NCBI GenBank assembly: GCA_003230195.1
Contig: QIHH01000206.1
Location: 1 to 12,204 of the forward strand
Direction of reading: 5' to 3'
Source: Gammaproteobacteria bacterium
Lineage (GTDB): Bacteria; Pseudomonadota; Gammaproteobacteria; SZUA-140
Length of the DNA stretch: 12,204 nt
A program made the translations under genes and the position numbers. This document shows, one piece after another, positions 1-7,349 of the stretch (positions are counted from its first letter, which is position 1; every line of letters starts with the position of its first letter). Below the pieces are notes generated by a model. The model did not search any database. It was not told the DNA's origin and saw nothing but the letters and a program-made list of their open reading frames with translations.

Positions 1-152
1 CGATGCAGGATCTCTTGATGCTAGGTTCAGAAGCAAGAATGAATGTACCTGGGACAGTCGGTGATAATTGGCGGTGGCGTTTTGAGTGGTCTCAGGTTAA
101 GTCCGAGTTGGTTGACAGCATAAAGTGCTATATAGGATCGAATCAAAGGTAA
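1..152 (+). CDS. malQ: 4-alpha-glucanotransferase (amylomaltase), C-terminal fragment
   Basis: Only the last 49 complete codons of this gene lie in the window; the reading frame is open from base 3 and stops at TAA 150-152. The peptide contains QDLLMLGSEARMNVPGT followed by NWRWRF, the conserved C-terminal signature of GH77 amylomaltases (seen in sequence, matched from knowledge of the family). The enzyme transfers segments of alpha-1,4-glucan between maltodextrin chains in the cytoplasm, releasing glucose and making longer chains that phosphorylase can attack. It is followed after only 3 bases by glycogen phosphorylase, so the two are almost certainly co-transcribed and act on the same substrate. 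The gene is cut by the window edge, not by a visible mutation. Confidence 0.93.
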   Translation, partial: MQDLLMLGSEARMNVPGTVGDNWRWRFEWSQVKSELVDSIKCYIGSNQR

Positions 153-155
153 GGT

Positions 156-2672
156 ATGGCTAAGGTAAAGAAAGCAGATCGGGTAAAGAAAACAGAGCCG
201 CTTAAAAAAGAACATTGTGGCGCTAACATTCCGTCGCTGGTTAAACCCGCATCTGATAGTGAAGCATTAGCCCTAGACTTCCAGCGCTATCTTGCCAACC
301 ACCTTGGTCGTTCGCTGGGTTGTATGCCGTATTATCTCTATGAAGCGATCTCTTTTACCATTCGTGATCGTGTGATGGTGGAGTGGCAGGAGACCCTACG
401 TCAACATGAAACAGCTGGGCGTAAAAAGGCCTATTACATGTCGTTGGAGTTTCTGATGGGACGATCGCTCGGTAATCATATCCTTAATCTGGGTCTGGAA
501 AGTGAGTCTGAGAAGGCGATGAACAAATTTGCCTTGGAGATGGAAGAGATTACTAGTGCAGAGATTGATGCTGGTCTTGGTAATGGTGGTTTGGGTCGTC
601 TGGCTGCCTGTTTCATGGATAGCTGCGCCACATTAAAGCTGCCAGTGGTCGGCTATGGTATCCGTTATGAGTACGGGATGTTTCGCCAGGAGATTGATAA
701 TGGCTATCAAATTGAAAAGCCAGATCATTGGCTGCGTGATGGAAACCCATGGGAGATAGAGCGTCCTGAATTTACCCAACAGATTAAATTTGGTGGGCGT
801 GTTGAATATATGACGGATAAAGATGGTAGCAAACGTTGTGTGTGGGTTGATACCAATGATGTACTAGCGATTCCATATGATGTACCTGTTTCCGGTTATA
901 AAAACAGCACTGTTAATACGCTGCGGTTATGGTCAGCCAGTGCGACGAGCGCCTTTAGCCTGGAAGAATTTAATGCCGGTAGCTATTCTGAGGCGGTTGA
1001 AGCGAAGAATGATGCTGAACATATTACGATGGTATTGTACCCCAACGATGCCAGCGAAAGTGGTAAAGCACTGCGTCTGAAACAACAATATTTTCTTGCC
1101 TCATCAAGTCTTCAGGATGTGCTGCGCCAGTGGGAAATCAACGAGGGTTATCACTATAGCAAGTTTGCTGAGCAGAATGTCTTTCAAATGAATGATACTC
1201 ATCCCACCATTGCCGTGGCTGAGTTGATGCGCCTACTGATGGATGAAAAAGAGATGCAATGGGATGAGGCGTGGAAGATCACCACTCAAACGATGGCTTA
1301 CACCAACCATACGTTGTTGCCGGAAGCTTTAGAAAAGTGGCCCGTTCATCTCTTTGAAAGCCTGTTGCCTCGTTTATTGCAGATTATCTATGAGATCAAT
1401 GCGCGTTTTCTTAAGCTGGTTGCGAGACAATGGCCGGGGGATACTGCACGCCAGATTCGTATGTCGATCATTGAAGAAGGCGACGTTAAGCAGGTGCGTA
1501 TGGCATACCTTGCAATCGTAGGTAGTTTTTCTGTTAATGGTGTTGCTGCACTGCATTCACATCTGCTGGTTAAAGGGCTATTTAAAGATTTTTATGAGCT
1601 ATGGCCGAATCGCTTTAATAACAAGACAAATGGCGTTACACCACGACGTTGGGTGGCACACGCTAATCCGGCAATGAGCCGGTTGATTGATCAAAAAATT
1701 GGTAACCAATGGCGACATGATTTTTCGTTAGTGGATAAGCTCAAGACACATAACAGTGATAAGGCCTTTGCGCAGGATTGGCATGCGGTTAAGAGAGCGA
1801 ATAAACAGCGTCTTGCTGATCTGGTAAAAGAGGCGTGTGGTGTCGATTTTAAGGTTAATGCGATGTTTGATGTGCAGGTTAAACGTATTCATGAATATAA
1901 GCGTCAGTTACTCAACTTGCTGCATGTGATTCATCTTTATGACCGTATTAAGCGGGGTGGTACGGATGGCTGGACGAACCGTAATGTATTGATTGGTGGC
2001 AAGGCTGCACCTGGTTATTACATGGCGAAAACGATCATCAAGCTGATCAATAATGTCGCTGAAGTGATCAACAATGACCCGCAGGTAGGTGATCGTTTGA
2101 AACTCGCTTTTATGCCTAATTACGGGGTCTCAAAGATGGAGGTTATCTGTCCTGGTACTGATCTGTCAGAACAGATATCGACTGCCGGTAAAGAGGCCTC
2201 AGGCACGGGTAATATGAAGTTTATGATGAATGGTGCTGTGACGATTGGTACATATGATGGTGCCAATATTGAAATCCTTGAGGCGGTAGGCGAAGAAAAT
2301 TTCTTTTTGTTTGGTCTGCGTGCAGATGAGGTTGATGAACTGCGAGATCATTATCAACCTGCCGCGCTGGTTGAAGCGGATGAAGACCTTAAGCGTGTGA
2401 TGCACTTATTGCAGTGTGGTCACTTTAATGCGGTTGAACCACATATTTTTGATGCAGTGATTGGTTCATTATTGAACCCGCATGACCCATGGCTGACATT
2501 GGCTGATTTTAGAAGCTATCTCGATGCTCAAGAACTGGCATCTACAGCCTACCGGGATAGCGATCATTGGTTGAAAATGAGCGTTAATAACACGGCATGC
2601 AGTGGGCACTTTTCGACCGATAGAACCATTGGTGAATATAATGAAGAGATTTGGAAGCTAAAACCGAACTAG
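156..2672 (+). CDS. glgP: glycogen/maltodextrin phosphorylase (GT35)
   Basis: Catalyses pyridoxal-phosphate-dependent phosphorolysis of alpha-1,4-glucan to glucose 1-phosphate in the cytoplasm. The 838-residue product has the family landmarks in order: GLGNGGLGR (140-148), NDTHP (346-350), YTNHTLLPEALEKWP with active-site His385, KRIHEYKRQLLN (from 576), and EASGTGNMK, in which Lys688 is the expected PLP-binding lysine. It is slightly longer than the ~800-815 residues of E. coli MalP/GlgP because of a lysine-rich N-terminal extension (about residues 1-30). The ATG at 156 is 3 bases after the malQ stop and is preceded by AAAGG (145-149) at 6-base spacing, which supports this start. Whether stored glycogen or imported maltodextrin is the main substrate cannot be told from sequence. 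The downstream gene is convergent, with 37 bases between the two stops and no obvious hairpin terminator. Confidence 0.97.
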   Translation: MAKVKKADRVKKTEPLKKEHCGANIPSLVKPASDSEALALDFQRYLANHLGRSLGCMPYYLYEAISFTIRDRVMVEWQETLRQHETAGRKKAYYMSLEFLMGRSLGNHILNLGLESESEKAMNKFALEMEEITSAEIDAGLGNGGLGRLAACFMDSCATLKLPVVGYGIRYEYGMFRQEIDNGYQIEKPDHWLRDGNPWEIERPEFTQQIKFGGRVEYMTDKDGSKRCVWVDTNDVLAIPYDVPVSGYKNSTVNTLRLWSASATSAFSLEEFNAGSYSEAVEAKNDAEHITMVLYPNDASESGKALRLKQQYFLASSSLQDVLRQWEINEGYHYSKFAEQNVFQMNDTHPTIAVAELMRLLMDEKEMQWDEAWKITTQTMAYTNHTLLPEALEKWPVHLFESLLPRLLQIIYEINARFLKLVARQWPGDTARQIRMSIIEEGDVKQVRMAYLAIVGSFSVNGVAALHSHLLVKGLFKDFYELWPNRFNNKTNGVTPRRWVAHANPAMSRLIDQKIGNQWRHDFSLVDKLKTHNSDKAFAQDWHAVKRANKQRLADLVKEACGVDFKVNAMFDVQVKRIHEYKRQLLNLLHVIHLYDRIKRGGTDGWTNRNVLIGGKAAPGYYMAKTIIKLINNVAEVINNDPQVGDRLKLAFMPNYGVSKMEVICPGTDLSEQISTAGKEASGTGNMKFMMNGAVTIGTYDGANIEILEAVGEENFFLFGLRADEVDELRDHYQPAALVEADEDLKRVMHLLQCGHFNAVEPHIFDAVIGSLLNPHDPWLTLADFRSYLDAQELASTAYRDSDHWLKMSVNNTACSGHFSTDRTIGEYNEEIWKLKPN
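165..218 (+). repeat. 18-base tandem repeat encoding a lysine-rich hexapeptide in the GlgP N-terminus
   Basis: Three consecutive 18-base units (165-182, 183-200, 201-218) encode VKKADR, VKKTEP and LKKEHC. Units one and two are identical at 15 of 18 bases; unit three has diverged but keeps the hydrophobic-Lys-Lys pattern. The repeat lies ahead of the conserved phosphorylase core and accounts for most of the basic N-terminal tail. It could be a basic tether or simply a tolerated expansion; the sequence does not say which. Confidence 0.75.
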
Positions 2673-2709
2673 ATTACTTTTTCGCCTTGAATGGGCAGTA
2701 TAAAGGTCT

Positions 2710-4347
2710 CTATGTGATAATGTCTGGCTGATCACGTCCGCAGCGTATTTTTAGTTCAGCTAGGTCAACCGCGATGGTGATCATATCGGCAAGCGCTGTC
2801 TGTGTTTCAAGATCATGAAGATCTGGGTTGCCTTCGTAACGTTCAAGGTAAACACGCAAGATCGCACCTTCTGTACCGGTACCTGACAGACGAAAAACGA
2901 TACGCGATTCATCATCAAATATAATCCGAATGCCCTGGTGGTTGGTCACGCTATGATCGACAGGGTCGATATAGCTGAAATCATCACTGACGCTGACAGT
3001 ATGGCCATTCAGGGTTTGGCCCTTTAATGTTTTGATGCGTTTGCGTAACCCATCCATTAGCTGTTCGGCAGTGTCGCTTTCCAGCCTTTCATAATCATGG
3101 CGAGAATAATAGTGACGCCCAAACTCTGCCCAATGTGCGCGGGTAATCGCTTCGACCGACTGTTGTTTGACCGTTACTAGGTTTAACCAGAACAGTACGG
3201 CCCAGATACCATCTTTCTCTCTGATATGATCAGAGCCGCCGCCGAAGCTCTCTTCTCCACAGAGTGTGATGCGTTGATCATCAAGCAGGTTGCCAAAGTA
3301 TTTCCAGCCCGTGGGTGTTTCATAGCATTCAATATTTAATCTGGCAGCGACTTTATCAACCGCGCGGCTGGTGGGCAGGGAGCGTGCTACGCCCTTTAGT
3401 GTCTGTTTATAGCCTGAGAGCAGGTGTGCATTTGCGGTCATAATTGCAAGGCAATCACTAGGATTTACAAAGAAATTTTTCCCTAGCAGCATGTAACGAT
3501 CACCATCACCATCCGAGGCAGCACCAAGATCGGGGGACTGTTGACCTTGAGAGAGGCGGTCTACTAGCTCTTTTGCGTAAATAAGATTGGGATCTGGGTG
3601 ACCACCCCCAAAGTCTTCTTGTGGGATTGAATTGATGATTGAATCATTTGAAGCACCCAGACGTCGTCGAAAAATCTCGTGTGCATAGGGTCCTGTGATG
3701 GCATGCATGGCATCAAAGCAGATGTTGAGTGTACCGGCATCAAATAGTGCTTTTATCTTGTCAAAATCAAAGATCTGTTCCATCAAATCGGCATAGTCAC
3801 TGACGGGGTCAATAATTTCAATCAGCGTATCACCCCGTTGGAATTGTCCCGGGGCAGTTAATGAAACGTCATCAATCTCAGCGATACTGTATTGGTTGAT
3901 ATGCTGGCTATTGGTGTAGACTTGGTCTGTGAATTTTGTCTCGGCAGGGCCGCCATTAGCACTATTAAACTTGATGCCAAAGTCACCTTGTGGGCCGCCA
4001 GGGTTATGGCTAGCCGAGAGAATAATACCGCCTGCGGCACCATTTTTTCGTATTAAATGAGAAACGGCAGGCGTTGAGAGTAGACCGTTAGTGCCAATTT
4101 TTATATGGCTCACGCGGTGAGCAACGGCCATTTTCAGAATCGTCTGAACCGCATTGGTGTTGTAGTAGCGCCCATCACCACCAAGAATAAGCATGTTGCC
4201 TTTTAATTCAGTGGCAACATTGAATATCGCTTGTACGAAGTTTTCCAAGTAATGCACTGTCTGGAAAACAGACACCTTTTTGCGTAGCCCGGAGGTGCCC
4301 GGTTTTTGATCGTTGAAAGGTGTTGATGAGATTCTTTGAATATTCAT
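2710..4347 (-). CDS. pgm: alpha-D-glucose phosphate-specific phosphoglucomutase, PGM1 (eukaryote-like) type
   Basis: Interconverts glucose 1-phosphate and glucose 6-phosphate through a phosphoserine, linking glycogen phosphorylase to glycolysis. The 545-residue product follows the four-domain phosphohexomutase plan: DQKPGTSGLRKKV near the N-terminus (13-25), catalytic SASHNPGGP with Ser113, metal-binding DGDGDR (279-284), sugar-binding CGEESFG (363-369), and phosphate-binding RLSGTGTEGA (486-495). The motifs, and the C-terminal end PDIIT, resemble animal PGM1 far more than the E. coli Pgm subfamily, even though the lengths are similar. PGM1-type enzymes are known in other bacteria. The start matches the usual PGM1 N-terminus; the Shine-Dalgarno is weak (AGAG about 11 bases upstream). 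The gene is convergent with glgP and divergent from pgi across a 310-base gap. Confidence 0.96.
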   Translation of the reverse strand: MNIQRISSTPFNDQKPGTSGLRKKVSVFQTVHYLENFVQAIFNVATELKGNMLILGGDGRYYNTNAVQTILKMAVAHRVSHIKIGTNGLLSTPAVSHLIRKNGAAGGIILSASHNPGGPQGDFGIKFNSANGGPAETKFTDQVYTNSQHINQYSIAEIDDVSLTAPGQFQRGDTLIEIIDPVSDYADLMEQIFDFDKIKALFDAGTLNICFDAMHAITGPYAHEIFRRRLGASNDSIINSIPQEDFGGGHPDPNLIYAKELVDRLSQGQQSPDLGAASDGDGDRYMLLGKNFFVNPSDCLAIMTANAHLLSGYKQTLKGVARSLPTSRAVDKVAARLNIECYETPTGWKYFGNLLDDQRITLCGEESFGGGSDHIREKDGIWAVLFWLNLVTVKQQSVEAITRAHWAEFGRHYYSRHDYERLESDTAEQLMDGLRKRIKTLKGQTLNGHTVSVSDDFSYIDPVDHSVTNHQGIRIIFDDESRIVFRLSGTGTEGAILRVYLERYEGNPDLHDLETQTALADMITIAVDLAELKIRCGRDQPDIIT

Positions 4348-4367
4348 TATTAGTGCTCTATCGCTTT

Positions 4368-4394
4368 ATTATGGCGCTGTTAGTCAACTGTCAG
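4368..4394 (-). promoter_or_regulatory. candidate sigma70 promoter for pgm
   Basis: On the minus strand CTGACA (4389-4394) and CATAAT (4368-4373) each match the -35 and -10 consensus at five of six positions. Their 15-base spacing is shorter than the preferred 17. Transcription would start near 4361, giving pgm a leader of about 14 bases. Judged by eye only. Confidence 0.3.
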
Positions 4395-4548
4395 GTTATC
4401 ACTTTGTTCTCCTGAAGGCGAACAGGAAGAGGAGGGAGTTACTGAGTATGCAGGTAGATATTACGTTTAAGTGCTAAATTATCAGGATGATTAAAAACGA
4501 GATGAATATTGTGTGATTCGCTGTCAATGGTTACTATTATAGAATGAT

Positions 4549-4565
4549 TACTCCTCGCACGAGTA
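4549..4565. promoter_or_regulatory. inverted repeat upstream of pgi (possible operator)
   Basis: TACTC (4549-4553) and GAGTA (4561-4565) form perfect inverted arms around CTCGCAC. A second, overlapping palindrome CTCGCACGAG spans 4554-4563, and ATGATT occurs as a direct repeat on both sides (4544-4549 and 4565-4570). Nested symmetry about 90 bases before the pgi start fits a regulator site, but no specific regulator is recognised. Confidence 0.35.
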
Positions 4566-4575
4566 TGATTGCTAC

Positions 4576-4590
4576 AGTATTAAAAATACT
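4576..4590. promoter_or_regulatory. AT-rich perfect inverted repeat upstream of pgi
   Basis: AGTATT (4576-4581) and AATACT (4585-4590) are perfect inverted arms separated by AAA, followed by ATTTTT (4591-4596). The arms have only one G:C pair each, too weak for a normal intrinsic terminator, so a protein-binding site or chance AT-rich symmetry is more likely. Confidence 0.3.
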
Positions 4591-4657
4591 ATTTTTGTCT
4601 GCTAAAATTATCGAAGACAATATATTTAGATAGCTGGATATCAGGGATTGGAAAAAG

Positions 4658-6322
4658 ATGACTGAATTAAAACAAACACCGGCGTGGCTAGCGCTAGAGC
4701 AACATTACAGGCAGAATAAGCACCTGCACATGCGCGATCTGTTTGATCAGGATGAAAGTCGATTTGAGAATTTCTCATTAGATTTGAATGATATTCTTTA
4801 TGACTATTCTAAAAATCGCGTCACCGACAGCACGATGGCACTATTATTAGCGCTGGCCGAGCAGACAGATCTTCCCAGCTGGATAGAACGCCTGTTTAGC
4901 GGTGATAAAATTAATCACACAGAGCATCGTGCCGCACTGCATACCGCACTACGTGATAACGGTGCTGAACCGATCATGCTTGATGGCGTAGATATTGTGC
5001 CAGAGATAAAAGAAGAGCGTGCTAAGGTAAAAAAACTGGCTGAAAAAATTCGTAGCCGAGAGTGGCGTGGGGTGACAGGCCAGGCGATCACTGATGTGGT
5101 TAATATCGGTATTGGTGGTTCTAATCTTGGCCCGTTGATGGTCAATGAAGCGCTGCGCCCTTATTCATTGCATGATCTGAATGTTCACTTTGTTTCTAAT
5201 CTTGATGAAAGTCATATTAATGGGACGCTTGAGTACCTCGATCCTAAAACAACTTTTTTTATCATCGCCTCTAAAAGTTTTATGACGCAGGACACCATGG
5301 TGAATGCTGAAACAGCGCGCCAGTGGTATGTGGATGGTATTGGTAATGATGAGAGCATTCATAAACATTTTTCTGCGGTCACCGCTAATCTCACGTTAGC
5401 CAGAGAATTTGGTATCGCAGACGAAAATATTTTTAAGATGAGTGACTGGGTCGGGGGGCGTTATTCATTGTGGTCAGCGATTGGTTTATCGATTGTGATT
5501 GCAATTGGTTCAGATAACTTTGACGAGTTACTGGCAGGAGCCTATGAGGTTGACCAACATTTCAGGAATGCCCCATTAGCAGAAAATATCCCGGTCATTA
5601 TGGCGTTGTTAGGGGTCTGGTATAATAACTTTTTCGATGCTCAGTCGACAGCCGTGTTGCCTTATGATCAGCATTTGCACCGTTTTGCAGCCTATTTGCA
5701 GCAGGTTGATATGGAGAGTAACGGTAAATATGTTGATCGTGCAGGTTGCAAGATTGATTATACAACCGGTCCGATACTGTTTGGTGAAATTGGTATCTCG
5801 GGTCAGCATGCCTTTTTTCAGTTGTTGCATCAGGGTACGAAACTGGTTCCCGCCGATGTTCTTGCCCCTATTTTTAGCTTTCGCTGTATTCCTCGGCATC
5901 ACCGTGCATTGATGTCAAATGTGTTTGCGCAAACGGAAGCGTTGATGCGTGGCAAAACAGAAGAAGAAGCGCGTGCTGAGCTGGAGCAACAGGGGCTTGA
6001 TCAAGAAGCTATTAAGGCATTGCTACCATATAAAGTTTTTCCGGGTAATCGACCGACTAGCACTTTTCTGTTTGATACATTGACACCACGTACATTGGGT
6101 TCTCTGATTGCGATGTATGAACATAAAGTATTTGTGCAAGGAGTTATCTGGAATATCAACTCATTTGACCAGTGGGGGGTAGAGTTGGGTAAGCAGCTTG
6201 CTGCAACCATTGAAAGTGAATTGAACGATGCAGAGAAGATTGATGCACATGACAGTTCTACCAACGGGCTAATTAATCACTATAAGCAGCGCCGCCCACC
6301 CTCAAAGTCACTTTATAAATAA
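4658..6322 (+). CDS. pgi: glucose-6-phosphate isomerase
   Basis: Interconverts glucose 6-phosphate and fructose 6-phosphate in the cytoplasm. The 554-residue length is close to the 549 of E. coli Pgi. Motifs in order: GIGGSNLGP (151-159), SKSFMTQDT phosphate-binding loop (205-213), DWVGGRYSLWSAIG signature with Arg268 (263-276), ESNGK with catalytic-base Glu353, GQHAFFQLLHQG with His384 for ring opening, and the C-terminal signature around GVELGKQLA with Lys512. The stretch GEIGISGQHAFF departs from the common GEPGTNGQHAFY form just before the catalytic His, while the catalytic residues themselves are kept. The ATG at 4658 has AGGGA (4643-4647) at 10 bases; no better start is seen. glk begins 11 bases after the stop, so the pair is likely one operon. 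Confidence 0.97.
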   Translation: MTELKQTPAWLALEQHYRQNKHLHMRDLFDQDESRFENFSLDLNDILYDYSKNRVTDSTMALLLALAEQTDLPSWIERLFSGDKINHTEHRAALHTALRDNGAEPIMLDGVDIVPEIKEERAKVKKLAEKIRSREWRGVTGQAITDVVNIGIGGSNLGPLMVNEALRPYSLHDLNVHFVSNLDESHINGTLEYLDPKTTFFIIASKSFMTQDTMVNAETARQWYVDGIGNDESIHKHFSAVTANLTLAREFGIADENIFKMSDWVGGRYSLWSAIGLSIVIAIGSDNFDELLAGAYEVDQHFRNAPLAENIPVIMALLGVWYNNFFDAQSTAVLPYDQHLHRFAAYLQQVDMESNGKYVDRAGCKIDYTTGPILFGEIGISGQHAFFQLLHQGTKLVPADVLAPIFSFRCIPRHHRALMSNVFAQTEALMRGKTEEEARAELEQQGLDQEAIKALLPYKVFPGNRPTSTFLFDTLTPRTLGSLIAMYEHKVFVQGVIWNINSFDQWGVELGKQLAATIESELNDAEKIDAHDSSTNGLINHYKQRRPPSKSLYK

Positions 6323-6333
6323 TAGAGTGCCAG

Positions 6334-7347
6334 ATGCGAATATTAGCGGGTGATGTTGGCGGAACGAATACGCGGCTTGTTTATGTACAGGATGATGCTG
6401 AGCCCCCTGTTCGATACGAAAAGACGTTCTCTAGTATGGATTATGATTGTATCGTTGAAGTCGTGGAGGAATTTTTGTCATGTCTCGGTATTAAGTGGCC
6501 ATTAGATGTCGTTTGCCTTGCTGTTGCCGGACCTGTTATTTCTGGTTCTGCATCACTTACCAATCTGCCTTGGAAAATTACTGAAAAAGCACTGTCAAAC
6601 GCTCTGCAGACAAAGCATGTCTGTTTGATTAATGATCTGGTTGCAGCAGGCTTTGCTATTCCTTCTTTAAATGATTCGGCCATGCTTAGCATTAAGCAGG
6701 GTAGAGGTAGTCAGCAGGCTGTTGCAGATGCCGTGGTGATAGGGGTAGGTACGGGATTAGGGGCGGCGCATCTTATGAGGCTGGGTGACCACTATCGCGT
6801 ATTGAGTAGTGAAGCAGGGCATGCGGCTTTCGCACCCGGTAATGAGGTGCAGTGCAAATTATTGAGCTGGTTGCAGCGACAGCAATCTCACATCAGCGTT
6901 GAATTGCTATTGTCTGGGCGTGGTATTTATACGATTTACCAGTTTTTTCGGGATGAAGTCGGTTTACCTGAAGCCCGCTCGACAGGGCTGGCACTGCAAT
7001 CGAGTGATCCTGCGCAACTGATTAGTGAGCATGCGATTGCAAGGGACGATTCTTTGTGCGCACAAACATTAAATTGTTTTATTGATATCTATGCTGCAGT
7101 GATTGGTGATATCGCGTTGCACTATTATCCGTTGTCAGCTGTTTATCTGGTGGGTGGTATTCCAGTCAAGATACAGTCACTGCTCATTTCGAGAAAGCAG
7201 ATTTTTGCTGAACGATTTTGCAATAAGGGGTTGATGCATGAAAACCTTCAACAACTCCCAGTCAAGCTGGTCATTGATGACTCTGCTGGTTGTGATGGCG
7301 CCATTATTTATGCGCGCCATCACTTTAGTGCTTCAGGTCAAGGGTAA
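6334..7347 (+). CDS. glk: glucokinase (bacterial Glk type)
   Basis: ATP-dependent phosphorylation of glucose to glucose 6-phosphate in the cytoplasm. The 337-residue product (E. coli Glk is 321) begins with GDVGGTNTRL (6-15), the ATP phosphate-binding loop of the actin-like fold. It continues with AGPV and LTNLPWKI, IND (Asn100, Asp101), GVGTGLGAA (137-145), SSEAGH (Glu160, His163) and VELLLSG (Glu190), which correspond to the glucose-binding residues of E. coli Glk. It lies 11 bases after pgi with a short TAGAG (6323-6327) at 6-base spacing, so translation probably depends on the pgi transcript. In this cluster its likely substrate is free glucose released by MalQ. The C-terminal half is less conserved but keeps a GGI motif (274-276) and a final DGA (321-323). 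It converges on the next gene with only 2 bases between stop codons. Confidence 0.94.
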   Translation: MRILAGDVGGTNTRLVYVQDDAEPPVRYEKTFSSMDYDCIVEVVEEFLSCLGIKWPLDVVCLAVAGPVISGSASLTNLPWKITEKALSNALQTKHVCLINDLVAAGFAIPSLNDSAMLSIKQGRGSQQAVADAVVIGVGTGLGAAHLMRLGDHYRVLSSEAGHAAFAPGNEVQCKLLSWLQRQQSHISVELLLSGRGIYTIYQFFRDEVGLPEARSTGLALQSSDPAQLISEHAIARDDSLCAQTLNCFIDIYAAVIGDIALHYYPLSAVYLVGGIPVKIQSLLISRKQIFAERFCNKGLMHENLQQLPVKLVIDDSAGCDGAIIYARHHFSASGQG

Positions 7348-7349
7348 TG

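Larger units (their letters stand above)
4348..4657. other. divergent pgm/pgi intergenic region with several inverted repeats
   Basis: This 310-base AT-rich gap must hold the promoters of both pgm (leftward) and pgi (rightward). It contains an imperfect hairpin GTTCTCCTGAAGGCGAAC (4406-4423, one internal mismatch, loop TGAA). Next comes a purine tract AGAGGAGGGAG (4428-4438), then ATG 4448 opening a nine-codon frame (MQVDITFKC, stop 4475-4477). CTCCT (4409-4413) inside the hairpin could instead pair with AGGAG (4430-4434) of the purine tract. Two further palindromes at 4549-4565 and 4576-4590 lie nearer pgi. No longer coding frame or known RNA family was recognised. The best rightward promoter pairs seen are poor, for example TTGTGT (4509-4514) with TACTAT (4532-4537) at 17-base spacing. 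Confidence 0.6.

Noticed and set aside
27..215. 62-codon minus-strand frame across the malQ/glgP junction
   Set aside because: It overlaps two confident plus-strand genes in antisense and shows no motif.
2702..2711. AAAGGTCTC near the pgm stop as the partner end of the IS-like 14-mer at 11507-11520
   Set aside because: Only nine bases match in reverse complement, and the nearly 9 kb between is ordinary core genes without a transposase; chance is the simplest reading.
4576..4596. Hairpin plus T-run as a terminator upstream of pgi
   Set aside because: The stem is six pairs with only one G:C and lies in the upstream region of pgi, so it is unlikely to terminate well.
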